A stretch of 64,000 bases of DNA. It comes from Stenogyne calaminthoides (lineage: Eukaryota > Streptophyta > Magnoliopsida > Lamiales > Lamiaceae). The position numbers and the translations under genes were made by a program. The notes under the pieces were generated by a model. The model saw only the letters and a list, made by a program, of their open reading frames with translations. It was not told the origin of the DNA and did not search any database. Location of the stretch: contig JBBCBC010000007.1 of assembly GCA_037126765.1 (NCBI GenBank), positions 24,809,667 through 24,873,666 on the forward strand, read 5' to 3'. This document shows positions 39,784 through 51,702 of this stretch, in pieces (the first letter of the stretch is position 1; every line of letters begins with the position of its first letter).

Positions 39784-41825
39784 TGTAGGTCCCGGTGCAA
39801 ATGAGACTTACACGTGTATGGGGGGGGAATACACGTGTTCACTTTTTTTTTTTAAACTTTTCTTACTGAGGTCAGCTTGGGTAAGGTTGTCCTGATGATT
39901 TGGTCCTGAGAAGCACAAATCGCTCTGAGTCAAAGTCTATCTGAGACAGTGTTCCTGAGCTGTTTTCAGATACCTCAGATAATCCCAACTGAGTCCTGAG
40001 TTTTCAGAGATCCTGAGTTGCTTGGATCAGATAACTAACTTACTGAACCCTCAGAAGAGTAAGTTCAGTTTGGTAACTATCTGTTCTAGCTACTTAGATG
40101 TGCGGAATTGTTGGCCCTTATTTTATACTTGTTTTAAGCTTTTGCTGAAAACCTTCCTTTAATGGAATAGTGATTAGGTTGTGATTCAATTTATATGCAA
40201 CTCTCAGTGGATTGATTCCAACTGAAATATAAGTGAAAATATGCTTTCAAGACAAAGTAATGCAACAGATAAATCAAGCAAAACAGAAAGCAAAGAACAC
40301 AGCAAATTATAGTGGTTCAGAGACTCAAGCTCCTACGTCCACTCTCCCAGATCTTTTCAGAGAAATTCACTAATCACTTCCTAAGGCATTCTGACTACCT
40401 CTGTAGTTTACTAACCTTTCTAATTTTGAGTTTTCTTACCACCTCTGTAGTTTACTAACTCAAAACTCACACAAGCTTTCTGTCTATCCAAGATAGATTA
40501 CTCACTTCTTCTCTAGAGCTTTCTGACTACCTCAATGTAGTTTACTTACTCTTTACAACTCCAATCTCACCAACAATCACACTCAAACTACCTTACAAAA
40601 AGTTTGGGGTTTCTTGGTTAGTTTCCAACTAGGATGAGATATCCTTTACAATAAAGAACAATGCAAAGGCTAGGATATCTCGACTAAGCTTTCGATATAT
40701 CTTATCAAGCTAGGCTTAGTGGAATGAGCTCTCTTCGATTTAAAGCACATGGGAAATTCTCAGTTTTTCGAGTGCTTCAACTTGCAATAATAAGTTTGAG
40801 CTCTTGAGTTGCTTACAAATTTCCCGTAACCTTTCAATGTAGAAGGTCACAAGTATTTATAGGCATACACCAAGGTCACTCTTGAAAAACTATCCGTTGG
40901 AGAGATAGCTTCGTGAGTTTCCTCTTATGGTGTGTGAGAAATGGCTATATTTAGGGTTTGACACTCCCTAACACGTTTTAGGCAAGAGCCTTTCATGTAG
41001 CCGGTCTTCACTTTTTGCGATCGAACTTAGTACTTCGACATCTTTTTCAAAGGACTGTCATTTGTCGGTGTCGATATGGTATGATGTTGTCTTCCTCTTT
41101 TTTGACTTTTGTCTCCGTTTAAAGGTAGACAACTCAACGACTCTTTTGGTTACAATCTCTGAGTTGATATAACCTTAACAACACTTTGTCTTAGTTCCTT
41201 TTGTCTGCATTTGAATGTCTTGGGCAATATCTATTTTTCTAAGGAATCACGATCTTCTCGATTGAATCCTTCGGATAGATATTTTTGGTTACTCGGAACA
41301 TTCAGGTTTATCTTTGAGCATTCATGCATTCTTTGAGTCTTGATAATTCTATCGTGCCTTCGATATTCTTGATCTTGATTCTTCGGTCTTACGTCTTACG
41401 AGTCTTCAGGGTCTTCTGAGTCTTCAGCGTCTTCTGAGTCTTCACAGGATATCTTGGTGATATCTTGGAGTCTTCATCTTTGAGTCTTGATTCTTTAGTT
41501 TCATCTTTGAGTCTTGATATCTCGATTTCATACTTTCGATCTTGATGTCTCATTTTCCTACTTGAGTGTTCGAATCTCGATTTCATCTTGAGTCTTGAAA
41601 ACTTCGGTTTCATCTTTGAAAACCGGTTTCTTGAAAACTTCTTGAGTTCTTGAAATCTTGAATCCTAACTTTGATCTATATCTGCGACTATACATTTTGC
41701 GATAACATCCTGAACACTCTAAAACTGAATCCTGACTCAACTATCAAGATTATCCTGAACATGTCATACTCAGGGGTTTTGGGATCTAATCAAAATCATA
41801 TCTTTATTAAATTCATCTCCCAACA
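39784..41825 (-). repeat. Element C 3' LTR
   Basis: 2042 bases with TG...CA ends. Holds the G-box inverted repeat (39810-39838), TATAGTGGTTCAGA box (40306 on), direct repeats (40380-40550), TATA-like box (about 40853-40863) and a partly scrambled CTTGAGTCTT/CTGAGTCTTCAG array (41325-41650). Confidence 0.94.
39810..39838. repeat. G-box inverted repeat of LTR C
   Basis: Arms 39810-39819 and 39829-39838, perfect 10-bp pair around a G-rich loop. Confidence 0.85.
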
Positions 41826-41839
41826 ATTTCCCTCTTTTT
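41826..41839 (-). promoter_or_regulatory. Element C polypurine tract
   Basis: The minus strand reads AAAAAGAGGGAAAT before the 3' LTR. It differs from D (24521-24534) at one base. Confidence 0.83.
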
Positions 41840-42255
41840 GATGATGCCAAAACCTATCTTGTTACACACATTAACCTATACTCAGGTTTCAGTTTATCCT
41901 ATTACAAGATTGGTTAAATTTCCATACAGAGAATCTCTCAACAATTTCTTCAGTAATGAATCTCTCAAAGGATTCATCACCAAATACTTAATTTCTCAAC
42001 AATTAATCTCAGTGACAATCATTCAGGCATATTAAAATTAAAAGAGATGTAAATAAGATAATGAGATATTATCTTTTGAGCATAAATGATAAGTTTTCAT
42101 TGATGATGGGTAGACTGTTACAAGTTATAATGAATCTTATCTGAACAAAATCAAAAAGACAAAAAAAGATTACAAGAATCTTCCGAGTCTTCATCTTCTG
42201 AGTCTTCATTTGCTCTTCAGTTCAGCTCTTCAGTTCGGCTCTTCCATTCTGCTCT

Positions 42256-45200
42256 TCAATTCTGCTCTTCCACCTCATCAGCAGGGACTTCAAGGTTGAA
42301 CATTCCGTAATATCTTCTTTTCAGCGCATCTCTTTCTTTGATGATATCAGTATTGTTCCCTGTCAGACCTAACTGAGTGGCGTACTGAGTGATTTCCTTA
42401 GAAATGGCTTTCTCATTTACACAACCATTCTCCAGCCTGGGAGGAGGGTACATGTATGGACCAGGGGCGGTTATCTGCACCTTTCCTTCATCCGCAAGAT
42501 TTATCCATCCTTGAAGATATTTAGGATAGAAGATCAGGAGATAGTCGATGAAAGCCTCATTCGGATCTGAGCTCTCCACTCTCCATTCTCTGAGCACATC
42601 ATAGTAGAACCAGAAGGTTCTCTTGATTTCTTCCCATGCATCGTTGAGATGGACCGCATCCATTTGTCAACATCGCGGCCATTTCGTGCTTTTAGTGTTC
42701 CCTCTCCTCTTGCTTGCGAATTTTTTGAACCCACTCCTTCTTTTTACGCTCTTCTTCTACCTTCTTTACGATCACCGGTACACCGTAAAATGTATGTTTT
42801 TTTCTTCTTGTTCAATCTGGAGTGTTTTCAGAGCGCTTACGGTATTGAAGACCTTCTTCTTAGGCTCAACCTCGATTCTTCAATATCCAAAGATCAATTT
42901 CCTCTGAATTGGCTTAGAAGCCTTTGCTCTTTTGCCCTCAGGCTCTTTCATCGCCATAACCTTTCTCTTGATGGGCATTTCAGCACCAGCTAGGCTTGTA
43001 CCAATCCTTCCTCTACCACTCAGTTTCTCTACAGCAACTTGCATTGTTTTCTCTGAAACCTGAGTGTAGACTAGCTTCTCCACCTCCTTGAACTTAAGCT
43101 TCTCAGTGGCTTCTATCTCCTTCATGGCTTCGGCAATGATCTTCTTCTTGGCATCCTTTACAACCTTGCCCTTCAGAGTATGTTCCAATAAACCCTGAGA
43201 TCACTCGTGTCTTTCCCCCTTCTTGGAACCATACTCTGGCGGAAGCTTTGAGAGTGTCTTTGTGTCCATATGGTATTGTTCTTTACTGACACTCCGCACC
43301 TCCCCTACCATCCGATCTTGCTCCTCCTCGAGCCTTCTGAGGTGGTTCTTCGCCACAGAGAATTCTTCAGACAAATGAGCAAATTGGCTTGAGAGAGCTT
43401 CCTTGAACATGTCTGTCATCTTGGCAATGAGCATTGAGCTCATCTCCTCAACAGCGTTCTTCACCAGCATCTCACTCTTCTCTACCTATTTTGCTTCTAG
43501 AATTTGAGTCTGCTCCTGATGCTTCTGCTTCAGCTCTGCATTAAGCTCAGCCTTGAACCCCTCCATCTTTTCTTCTAATTTTCCTTCCATGGAGGTCACT
43601 TTTGCAATCGAGTATCCTGTTGCACGATTACGAAGAAGAACTCAAGCTATCAATCTTCATTTGGTTGGCAATGCCTCCTCGATCGATCTGAGCAACTTTG
43701 GTCGATCGGCTCAACCTTCTCTAGCTTCACCATCATGCGGGTGAGATCAATCTCGAGGGAGCATATCGACGGTTGTGACTCTGAGTTGGTCGCTCATCCC
43801 GAGTCTCGGTCAACTCTCGAGCTTCATTTTGAATGGGCTTCGGACTTCGGTCCGAAGTCCGAATTCACCCCGAGTATGAGTGTCCACCGAGCCTCGATGC
43901 ATATCGGGCATTACATATTTAAAGGTAGGAACTTCAAGAATCCCGGCATATTTATCAATAGTGCCAAAAGTTACGAAGGCTAACTTCACCGAGGATGTTC
44001 GACAATGACTGACAAGATCGGGCTGAGTCTTTCTCCTTCGAGATTGACTCTCATCATCCCCTTGTTGGTCCCCATCCTAAGATTTGTCTTTGGAGCTCGG
44101 GGAACCAACCCAAAGAATCCTCTCAAAGAACCTTCCTCTTCACAAGCTCATCAAAGTCCGAGATTTTCATCCCGAGCTTGGGTTTTTCTCGAACCCCGAG
44201 AATTTAATGATGAAAAAGTCTCCCTCGCTCCACCGTCTTCCCTCCTCCCGAAGCAATATTGAGCATCTCCTAAGAGTCCGGGTTGAGGATGTAGACCGTT
44301 GACCTCAATCAAGAAGATGTCTTGTAGGTCGGGGAATGAGCTAAGCTTCGGGGTAGTGGTCAAGGATGAACCGTTCCCCGCTTGCTTCGCCATTCGGTCT
44401 CTTGACTTCACCTTTCTTGAGCATCGACTCTCGTGTTCACTTAGAAACTCAATAAAGATCGATTAATGTACTTCATTCAGAGCTCATCAAAATTCATCGG
44501 CTCCCGAGGCTCAAAGAAACTCGAGGTTTGGGCGGATAACCCTCGGTTGAATCGACTTGGTTACGAGGTCCGAGTTGGCTCCTCCTCGATGGGAATTTCA
44601 GGGCCATTCCGAGAACCGAAATGGCACTTCCCCGAGGGAATCAACATTTTCCGAGGTCCGAGCAGTGCTTCCTCGGCAGAATCAGACTTGCTCCGAGGTC
44701 CTTGAATATTTCTTGAGAGAACTTATCGTAACTAAGCGGTGTCTCAAGAACCTCGAGAAGACTTGCTCCTCGGTTTGATCCTCAGGCCTTTGAGATAGCT
44801 TTGAGCCAATACCAAGAAAAAGCGATTTACGAGCGGTTTTGGCTCTCAGTCAATCTCCTCGTGTCACTTTCCTCATCATCATCGGTGAGAACCACCATTC
44901 TTTTTAAACTTTGGAGCAAGGGTTTTACGCTTCTTCAATTTCTCACCCGGCCTTCTTGGCATCCAACAAAACCTTCCCCCCGGTTTGTTGGCTTTCTTCA
45001 GCAGCGGCCGCAACTGGTGATTCCACTTTTTTCTCTTTCTTCCCTTTAATCGCCCTCTTTGTAGCAATGGGCTTGAACATTACTTTGGACTTAGGGAATG
45101 GAGTAGATTTGGAAAAGATATCCTCCTCCTCTCGGCACATCTCCAAAATAAAAGCTATTTTGGTGGCATGGAGGATCCTGCCTTTGATAGATACTACCCC

Positions 45201-45839
45201 ATCCTCCCTTCTTATGACCTTGGTTTGCTCACTCACCACCTAGAACAGATACTTCAACCAGTTGAACTCCTTGGTGGGTGAGTCCTCGATCACCGCCATA
45301 AGTCGGAGTTTGGGAGTGCTGATCTGGTCGAAGCTTCCAGATCGACTCATGATGCATTTTCCAATAATATCCATCAATACTCTGTATTTCGGCTTTAGAT
45401 GCCGCTTATGCAGAGTTGCCTCAAACTTAATAGGATTCTTAGTAATCCCATCAAGATACTCTTGCTCCCTTCCAAACATATACAATGAGGGATCATCTCC
45501 CCTATCGCACAACTCAAATACGTCGTTTAAGTTCTTAGGGATAATATAGAGCTCTCGAACAAAATCCACATACTTCATCGATTGTTCAAGATGAGAAACT
45601 GAAATCTTGGACTCTATACAATCATCCTCATTTATTTCCAAATTAGCGACAAACTCTATTACCTCGGGAGTATACTCTGCCTCCGGTCGATTCGCGACAA
45701 GGTTCGTCAGTTTCGCCAATCGGATTAAATGGAGCGCCTCTTCTTCGTGCTTGGCATTGGTGGTACTCTCCAAGGAAACCACGTACTCATACCATGGCTT
45801 ATTTGTCTCGGCTAATCTTTCGAACATGGTAGGAGCCAT
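42256..45839 (-). pseudogene. Element C Sirevirus 3' ORF (envelope position)
   Basis: Starts at ATG 45839; the first 199 codons (to 45240) are clean and carry the same conserved block as D (PWYEYVVSL, FELCDRGDDP, IMSRSGSF), ending at a TAG. Further pieces: 45239-44943 (Lys-rich), 43470-43201 and 43188-42880 (coiled coil, basic) and 42663-42256 (the FWFYYDVLREW block and C-terminus EVEEQN). The middle, about 43590-44880, is heavily altered, with CTGAG turned into CCGAG or CGAG, and no frame survives. No membrane segment is seen. Conserved ends in two separate copies argue that the ORF was once under selection; the function is unknown. Confidence 0.82.
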
Positions 45840-46473
45840 TTGAGATTTGAAGATTTAGGGTTTTGAGCGATGAAGCTTTTCTGGGTAAAAGGGATTTATT
45901 TGCAGAGGGTTTTTGGGAATGAAGGGTTTCAATAAAATTTGGCTTGAATGACTTTCAAAGGAATAAATAGCTAGAGATCGTGGGAAGTCGTACCGGTTTG
46001 GTGAAAAACAACGGTTAAGATTAATCCACGATTAATCGGGTATGCGAAAGGTCGATCCCCGAAAAGTAAGCCGCCATTTTAACTTCATTGGTGATTAAAT
46101 GTAACAGAGCATTTAACGACTGTTGACCTTTTTAGGAATTTCAAAGATCCCGCCCAAAAACATTCCTCAAGTGTTTTGTATTTATTGCAAATGATTACTG
46201 AGTTTCACTTAAGCAATAAATGAGTCGCATGAGTCATTACTTCTTCAGACTAATTTCCCTCTATCAGTCTTACTGAGTATTGACCTTGATAAAAATGTCA
46301 GTATGATACTGAGTACTGAATGGGTTCAAGATCTTCTTTAATCTTGACCTTCAAGAATCTGAGTTTCCCGAGACTCCGCCCAAGATTTTCAATTTTATCC
46401 CGAGTTTCTCGAGAATTCGAGAAAAACTTCATGCATCTGAAAATCTTCAATTTTTTGATTTTACTCTATACAC
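45840..46473 (-). other. Spacer between pol and the 3' ORF of C
   Basis: There is no gene here. Colinear with the D spacer (28515-29138), including the TCACTTAAGCAATAAATGAG and GATACTGAGTACTGA words. The left half is clean; the RNase H side (46320-46440) is altered. Confidence 0.6.
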
Positions 46474-47394
46474 ATGGATCCAACATCCCTAATTCAACCG
46501 ATAGTTCCTGAAATCTTGATTCAACCCAAAGGTTTAGTCAAGATATCGACTCTCTATATCGAGATGAATTTTCTCCATCCCGATGTCCTTTTTCTCGACA
46601 TGATCTCTGATGAAGTGATGTCTGATATCCACATGCTTGCATCTGGTGTGCAATAACGGTTTTTGTGAAATAGCAATGGCACTATTATTGTCACAAAATA
46701 TTGGTACTTCATTGGCTACAACTTTATAATCCCTTAATTGTTGTCTGAGCCAAAGAATCTGAGCACAACAGCTTCCTGCAGCCATGTATTCATCTTCAGT
46801 AGTACTGGTTGCTACTGAGGTCTGTTTCTTTGAAAACCAAGATATCGACTTGCTTCCAAGAAATTGACAAGTTCTGTAGTGGACTTCACAATAATCCTGA
46901 ACCTCCATAATCATCATCCGAGTAACCGGTTAATTCAAGGTTATCATCTGCTTTGGATACCATAATCCTCTATTCATCGTGCCCTTAAGATACTTGAGAT
47001 CTTTTTTGGCGACCTCCATGTGACTAGCCTTAGGATTAGCTTGATATCTTGCATATCCCAACAACAAATGTTATATCCTACCTACTTGTGAGATAGAGCA
47101 ATGATCCAATGATTCCTCTATAATCGGATGACTTATTGATTTGACTTCGTAATCAGATCCATCTTGTAGTTAGTATTCATGGGAATTCTAATCGCATTGC
47201 AATCTCATACACCATACTTGCAATCGGATCCTCGTGTACTTTACGGTTGATGAAGATTCCTTCCTTTGATTGTTTCACTTGAAGACCTAGAAAGAAATTC
47301 ATCTCTCCCATCATTGACATCTCAAACTTGCCTTTCATCGATGTTGAAAACTTTTCACCAAACTAATGGTTTGGAGATCCAAAAAATGATGTCA
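46474..47394 (-). pseudogene. Element C RNase H and RT C-terminus
   Basis: 46534-46917 (127 codons) encodes RNase H with KSISWFSKKQTSVA, STTEDEYMAAG (active-site Glu region), FCDNNSAIAIS and CKHVDIRHHFI. The normal C-terminus after DKQRVDILTK is altered. The RT C-terminus between 46918 and 47394 is present in fragments (EMNFFLGLQVKQ-like at about 47290), with frame losses at 47100-47240. It degrades RNA in RNA-DNA hybrids when intact. Confidence 0.78.
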
Positions 47395-48285
47395 TCAACA
47401 TATATCCAAACCCGAAGAGATATATTCCCCATCTTCTATCCTGAACAGAGTTCTATCAACAGTTCCTTTGACAAAACCATGGTCAGTAAGAAAATGAGAA
47501 AGAGTATCATACCATGCTCTGGGTGCTTGCTTAAAACCATACAAGGCTTTTCTGAGCCTGTAAACTTGGTCATTCTGTTTGAAACCGGGATATTGTTCTA
47601 CATAAACCTCTTCTTTAAGAACACCGTTCAGAAATGCACTTTTCACATCCATTTGATAGACTGTGAACTTCATGTGGGCAGCATATGCAAGAAACAATCT
47701 AATGGCTTCTAGTCTTGCAACTGGTGCAAAGGTTTCATCATAATCCAAGCCTTCTTCTTGGGAATAACTTTGTGTAACTAGCCTTGCCTTGTTTCTTACA
47801 ATGTTGTTGTTTTCATCTCTTTTATTCTTAAATACCCACTTGGTTCTAATGACATTGTGCTTTTCAGGTCTATCCACTAGCTCCCATACTTCATTTCTTG
47901 AGAATTGATTCAGCTCATCTTGCATAACAGTAATCCAATGAGAATCTTGTAGAGCTTCACCAATTTCAGTAGGCTCTTTCTCTGATAGGAAGCAGCAGAA
48001 TAGTGCGCTCTCACCATGGAACCTTCTTGTTTTGATACCTTCAGTTAGATCACCCACCATCTGACTTGTAGGATAACTATCTAACCATCTTCTTCTAGAT
48101 GTTCCCCCTTCAATAGTATCCTCAACATTTAAAATGTTAGGTTCAGTTAATTCAGTAAACTCAGGGAACAACAGAAAAGGAGAAAGGGAATCATCTTCCT
48201 CAGGGGAAATTACATTCAGAACATTGTCAGAGACATTTGTTCCCCTTTGGTTGATAGATTCAGAATTTGCCTCAGCTGTGACCAC
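47395..48285 (-). CDS. Element C reverse transcriptase, N-terminal two thirds
   Basis: 296 open codons: an acidic linker, then EVWELVDRP (132-140), TKWVFKNKRDENNN, YDETFAPVARLEAIRLFLAYAA, the first catalytic Asp in MDVKSAFLNG (Asp213) and GFKQAPRAWYD. It ends at the site of the YVDD box, where D reads QIYVDD but here the sequence is altered (about 47395-47420) and a stop follows. It is SIRE/Maximus type. This is the longest Sirevirus RT frame in the window and shows the target that B destroyed in D. The start codon is internal to the polyprotein. Confidence 0.87.
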   Translation of the reverse strand: MVTAEANSESINQRGTNVSDNVLNVISPEEDDSLSPFLLFPEFTELTEPNILNVEDTIEGGTSRRRWLDSYPTSQMVGDLTEGIKTRRFHGESALFCCFLSEKEPTEIGEALQDSHWITVMQDELNQFSRNEVWELVDRPEKHNVIRTKWVFKNKRDENNNIVRNKARLVTQSYSQEEGLDYDETFAPVARLEAIRLFLAYAAHMKFTVYQMDVKSAFLNGVLKEEVYVEQYPGFKQNDQVYRLRKALYGFKQAPRAWYDTLSHFLTDHGFVKGTVDRTLFRIEDGEYISSGLDIC

Positions 48286-50201
48286 ATCTTCATTGGCATC
48301 ACATACCTGAGTCTGAACTGGTGTCTGTTCAGATTGGTCAGCTTCAGTGTGTTGGTTTTCCTTCAGTGAAGACTTTCCATCCTGAGTCTCACCATCCTGA
48401 GTTCCATCCTGAACTTCTTTATCTGAGTCTGAGTCACTCCAATCATAGATGGTGACTGACTTCTTCTTTTCAGGTTCAGTGGATGTTTTGTCATTCTTTT
48501 TCAGGCTTAATCTGGTGATTCTCTTGGTCAGTTCTTCTACATCATGTTCCTGTTTCTTCTAAACACAAGTAGATTCATCAAAAACAACATGAGGTGTTTC
48601 TTCCACAATAAGAGTCTTATAGTTGTAAACTCTGAAAGCTTTACTGACTTCAGAATATCCTAAGAATATTCCTTCATCAGCTTTACTATCAAATGTTTTC
48701 AACTAATCTTTACCATTATTGTGTATGAAACACTTGCAACCAAACACAAGAAAGAAAGAAACAAGAGGTTTCCTTTCATTCCAAAGCTCATAGGGTGTTT
48801 TGCCTTGAATCTTGGTCAGCATGGATCTGTTCTGAGAATAGCATGCAAAGTTTGATGACTTCCATTTCAAAATCTTTTAGGAACATCAGCTTCAGCTATC
48901 ATTGTCCTTGCAGCTTCTTTCAGAGTCTTGTTCCTTCTTTCAGCGAACACCATTTTGTTGAGGGGTCCTTGCAGCTGATGTTTCATGAGAAATTCCATTT
49001 CTTTGCACAATAATCGATATAATATGATTTATAAATTCAGTTCCCCTTATCGATCTGATTTTGACCACACTCAGATTTTTCTCTCAATCTTGAGCCTTTT
49101 TCAATTAATTCAGTGCAACTTTTTATCTCGAGTCTCTTTCTTCTTCGAAAGTAAGAATATGGTATTTCTGCCATTGGTGCTCACTTTGGTGTTATTGGAC
49201 CAAAAGATCCATATGCAACAACCGAAGTATTCTTTCAGTAGAAACATCTACTTTGCTTTTAAATGATGCTCTAATTTGTTTTCCTTTTTGGTACTCATCA
49301 CAAATATGTTCCTTACTGAACACTTCATTAGGCAACCCTCTCACAAGAGCTAATCTTGCAAGTTTATTCGGGGTTTTGAAATTGTGTGATTCATTCTTTT
49401 ATGCCATAACCAACTGGGTATCTGTGGAACTTTTTTGCAACCAAACATGTATCTTTAGGAGTTGAACTCAATCAACCAAGATACACATTTCCTTTTCTAG
49501 TACCGGTCAAGAATACTTTACGTGAGATATCATCTTTCACATAACATAAGTTCTTAGAGAACTCAACATTGAAACCCTTATCACGTAATTGGCTTATTGA
49601 AAGCAAGTTATGCTTCAATCCAGGATACATATGAAACACCATGGATATGAACTCGAGTCGATTTCCAAAGTTCCATATCCTTCATCCGTCCCTTGAGTTA
49701 TCTCCAAAAAGTGTGATCCGAGGGCCTCTTTGTTCAACATAGTCACCGAGTATCTTCTTGAATCTCGTCATATGTCTTGAGCATCCACTGTCAAGATACC
49801 ATACATCAGGGCCTTTTTCATCTCTACTCATCAGTTCTATGTGATCTTCAATCAGCTTAGTGCCTCAGATCAATTTTTAGGTACCCAATTTGTGTAGGGT
49901 CCTACAAGGTTAAATTGTACCTTTTCGGAATCCAAATCGCCCTACAAACTCTAATCACTTTAGAGTGGGTAGATCTGTCTTCCATAAACATCTACATACA
50001 CATTTACTACTCTGGGTGCCTTAGCGGTTTCACATGTATGAGTGCTAGCCTTTAGCATGAACATGGGCTTTTTGAATTTTTCTTTGGTTCGGGCCTTTTT
50101 GTTCATTTGCTTTGGCTTGTCTTGTACCGGTCCAGAATCTTTTGATGACTCGGGTTCAGGTAACCTTTACCCTTAGGCAAGTGGGGTTCAGGTTGCCTGT
50201 A
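48286..50201 (-). pseudogene. Element C protease and integrase, decayed
   Basis: There is no long open frame on the coding strand, but the DNA is colinear with A (780-2400): an acidic linker (48300-48550), integrase core words (the NGVAERRNR equivalent at about 48925-48965, broken by extra bases), GAG-pre-integrase (LWHK-like at about 49400), protease and the basic linker to gag. Indels cluster in 48960-50100. A stop (TAA) also replaces a Gln near 48560. Confidence 0.76.
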
Positions 50202-51083
50202 CTAAAATTTGGGTCTTTCAGTATACTGAGGACTTGGTCTCTTCAGTTGAGAATGTCTCTGCTGAGTGTTTCTCTTCTGAAGATTCCTCTGATGGTTCAG
50301 TGTAGATCCTTTCAGGTTTGCATTCTTAGCTTGAGGCTTTGAAGTACTTGCCTGAAATTTTCCAACTGAGTGCTCAGGTTTTCTAGCCTTCACCTGAGGT
50401 TTGGGCTTTCCTACCTGATCATTCAGTTTTACTGAAATCATGGGTCCTTTTCCCTTGTCTACAACCTTGGGCATTTCTTCATTTTGAAGTGTGGGTGCCA
50501 CTGGTTTTACAAAGATTGTCTTCTTGCTACTTGATGCAGCATTCAGATGACCTTGTGAGGTTCCCCCTGGAATGTATCCCAATCTAGATTTTATAGTGAA
50601 AGATCTCTGGTAACTCTGAATTTCATCTATTACTTTAGATGCAGTATTCAATAGAGTTAACTTATTCTGTGCACTATCCTCACATTTCAGTAGAGTTTCA
50701 TGCTTCTCAGAGAGCTCATTGAACTTAGTTCTGATCAGCTGAATCTCTTCAGTGGATTTCTCTAGCTTTTCAGTTAGGGTCACTATCAACTTCTCTTTCA
50801 ATGAGAGTTGTACTTTTAGAACATACAGTTCATCAGTAACTCCCATTAATTGAGAAGTGATTTCAGTTTTGCTAGAGTCTTTCCACTTAAGATTTTCAGC
50901 CTTCAGTTCCTTATTTTGCTCTTGAGTTTCATTTAGCAGTTCTTGTAAAACAGCATAGTCCTTCATTAGACTCTCAAAATAATCCATCAGGTCAAAATGA
51001 CTGTTTACAGTTGAACTTGACAACTCTTGTGCTAGTGTAGGAGCAACAACATAGAAAGAAGAGTTTACCTCCTCAATAGCCAT
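50202..51083 (-). CDS. Element C gag, coiled-coil and basic tail
   Basis: 293 codons: an acidic start (EVNSSFYVVAPTLAQEL), a long Leu/Glu/Lys heptad region (about residues 30-150), a middle with RSLGYIPGGTSQ-like motif, and a basic Pro/Gln/Lys tail. It corresponds to A 2742-3300 but is complete and undivided here. Coiled-coil gag is a Sirevirus trait, thought to help particle assembly. It is separated from the CCHC block by a stop near 51150. Confidence 0.83.
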   Translation of the reverse strand: MAIEEVNSSFYVVAPTLAQELSSSTVNSHFDLMDYFESLMKDYAVLQELLNETQEQNKELKAENLKWKDSSKTEITSQLMGVTDELYVLKVQLSLKEKLIVTLTEKLEKSTEEIQLIRTKFNELSEKHETLLKCEDSAQNKLTLLNTASKVIDEIQSYQRSFTIKSRLGYIPGGTSQGHLNAASSSKKTIFVKPVAPTLQNEEMPKVVDKGKGPMISVKLNDQVGKPKPQVKARKPEHSVGKFQASTSKPQAKNANLKGSTLNHQRNLQKRNTQQRHSQLKRPSPQYTERPKF

Positions 51084-51152
51084 CAGACATATGTCATCAC
51101 TTTCACTGTCTAAGAATATTTCATCTGAAGAGCTAGATCCCTCCTCAGAATG

Positions 51153-51694
51153 TTATTCTTCTGCAACAATGGCTTTTCTGTTGGAGAACTTCTTGTCTCT
51201 TTTTGCCTGTCTTTCTCTTCTCTCCTTAGCACTCAGGTCAGGACAATCATACTGGAAGTGACCTTTCTTTTGGCAATTGTAGCATCTGTTGGCATCATCA
51301 TCCTGATCACTTTCTTCTTTGGACTTGGAGTCCTTCCTTTTGGATGAAGATCCCTCAGCTTGCAGGTCCTTCTTCTTCTCAGTTGATCTGTCCTCAGGTT
51401 TCTTCTGGTACCTGTGATTCCTGTAATAGTTTTTATATTTTCCATATCGACTATTAAGTCTTTCAAACCTTCTTGCCATCAGTGCTAGCTTATCCTCAAG
51501 CTCATCCTGATTTTTAGCAAGGGAGTTCTCAGACTCTCTAGTTTTATAGGTTTTATCCTTGGCCTTAAAAGCCACATTCATACTAGATGATGAATCATCT
51601 TTGCTGTCAGCCTTTTTAGATTTCTTATCAATTACGAACTCATAGGCCTTCAGCTCAGAGAAGACTTGTTGGTAGTGAATCTGACTTCCAATTT
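51153..51694 (-). CDS. Element C gag, CCHC part, truncated by deletion
   Basis: 51153-51581 encodes 142 residues with an intact CX2CX4HX4C knuckle (CYNCQKKGHFQYDC, 100-113) and the RRFERLNSRYGKYKNYYRN basic block; the frame runs further upstream through ELKAYEFVIDKK to 51674. There the gene is cut: bases 51675-51704 are short pieces of gag from 100-200 bases further on (compare 56826-56859 in D), and then LTR sequence follows. The first two thirds of gag and the primer site are gone. Confidence 0.85.
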
Positions 51695-51702
51695 AGATCA
51701 TT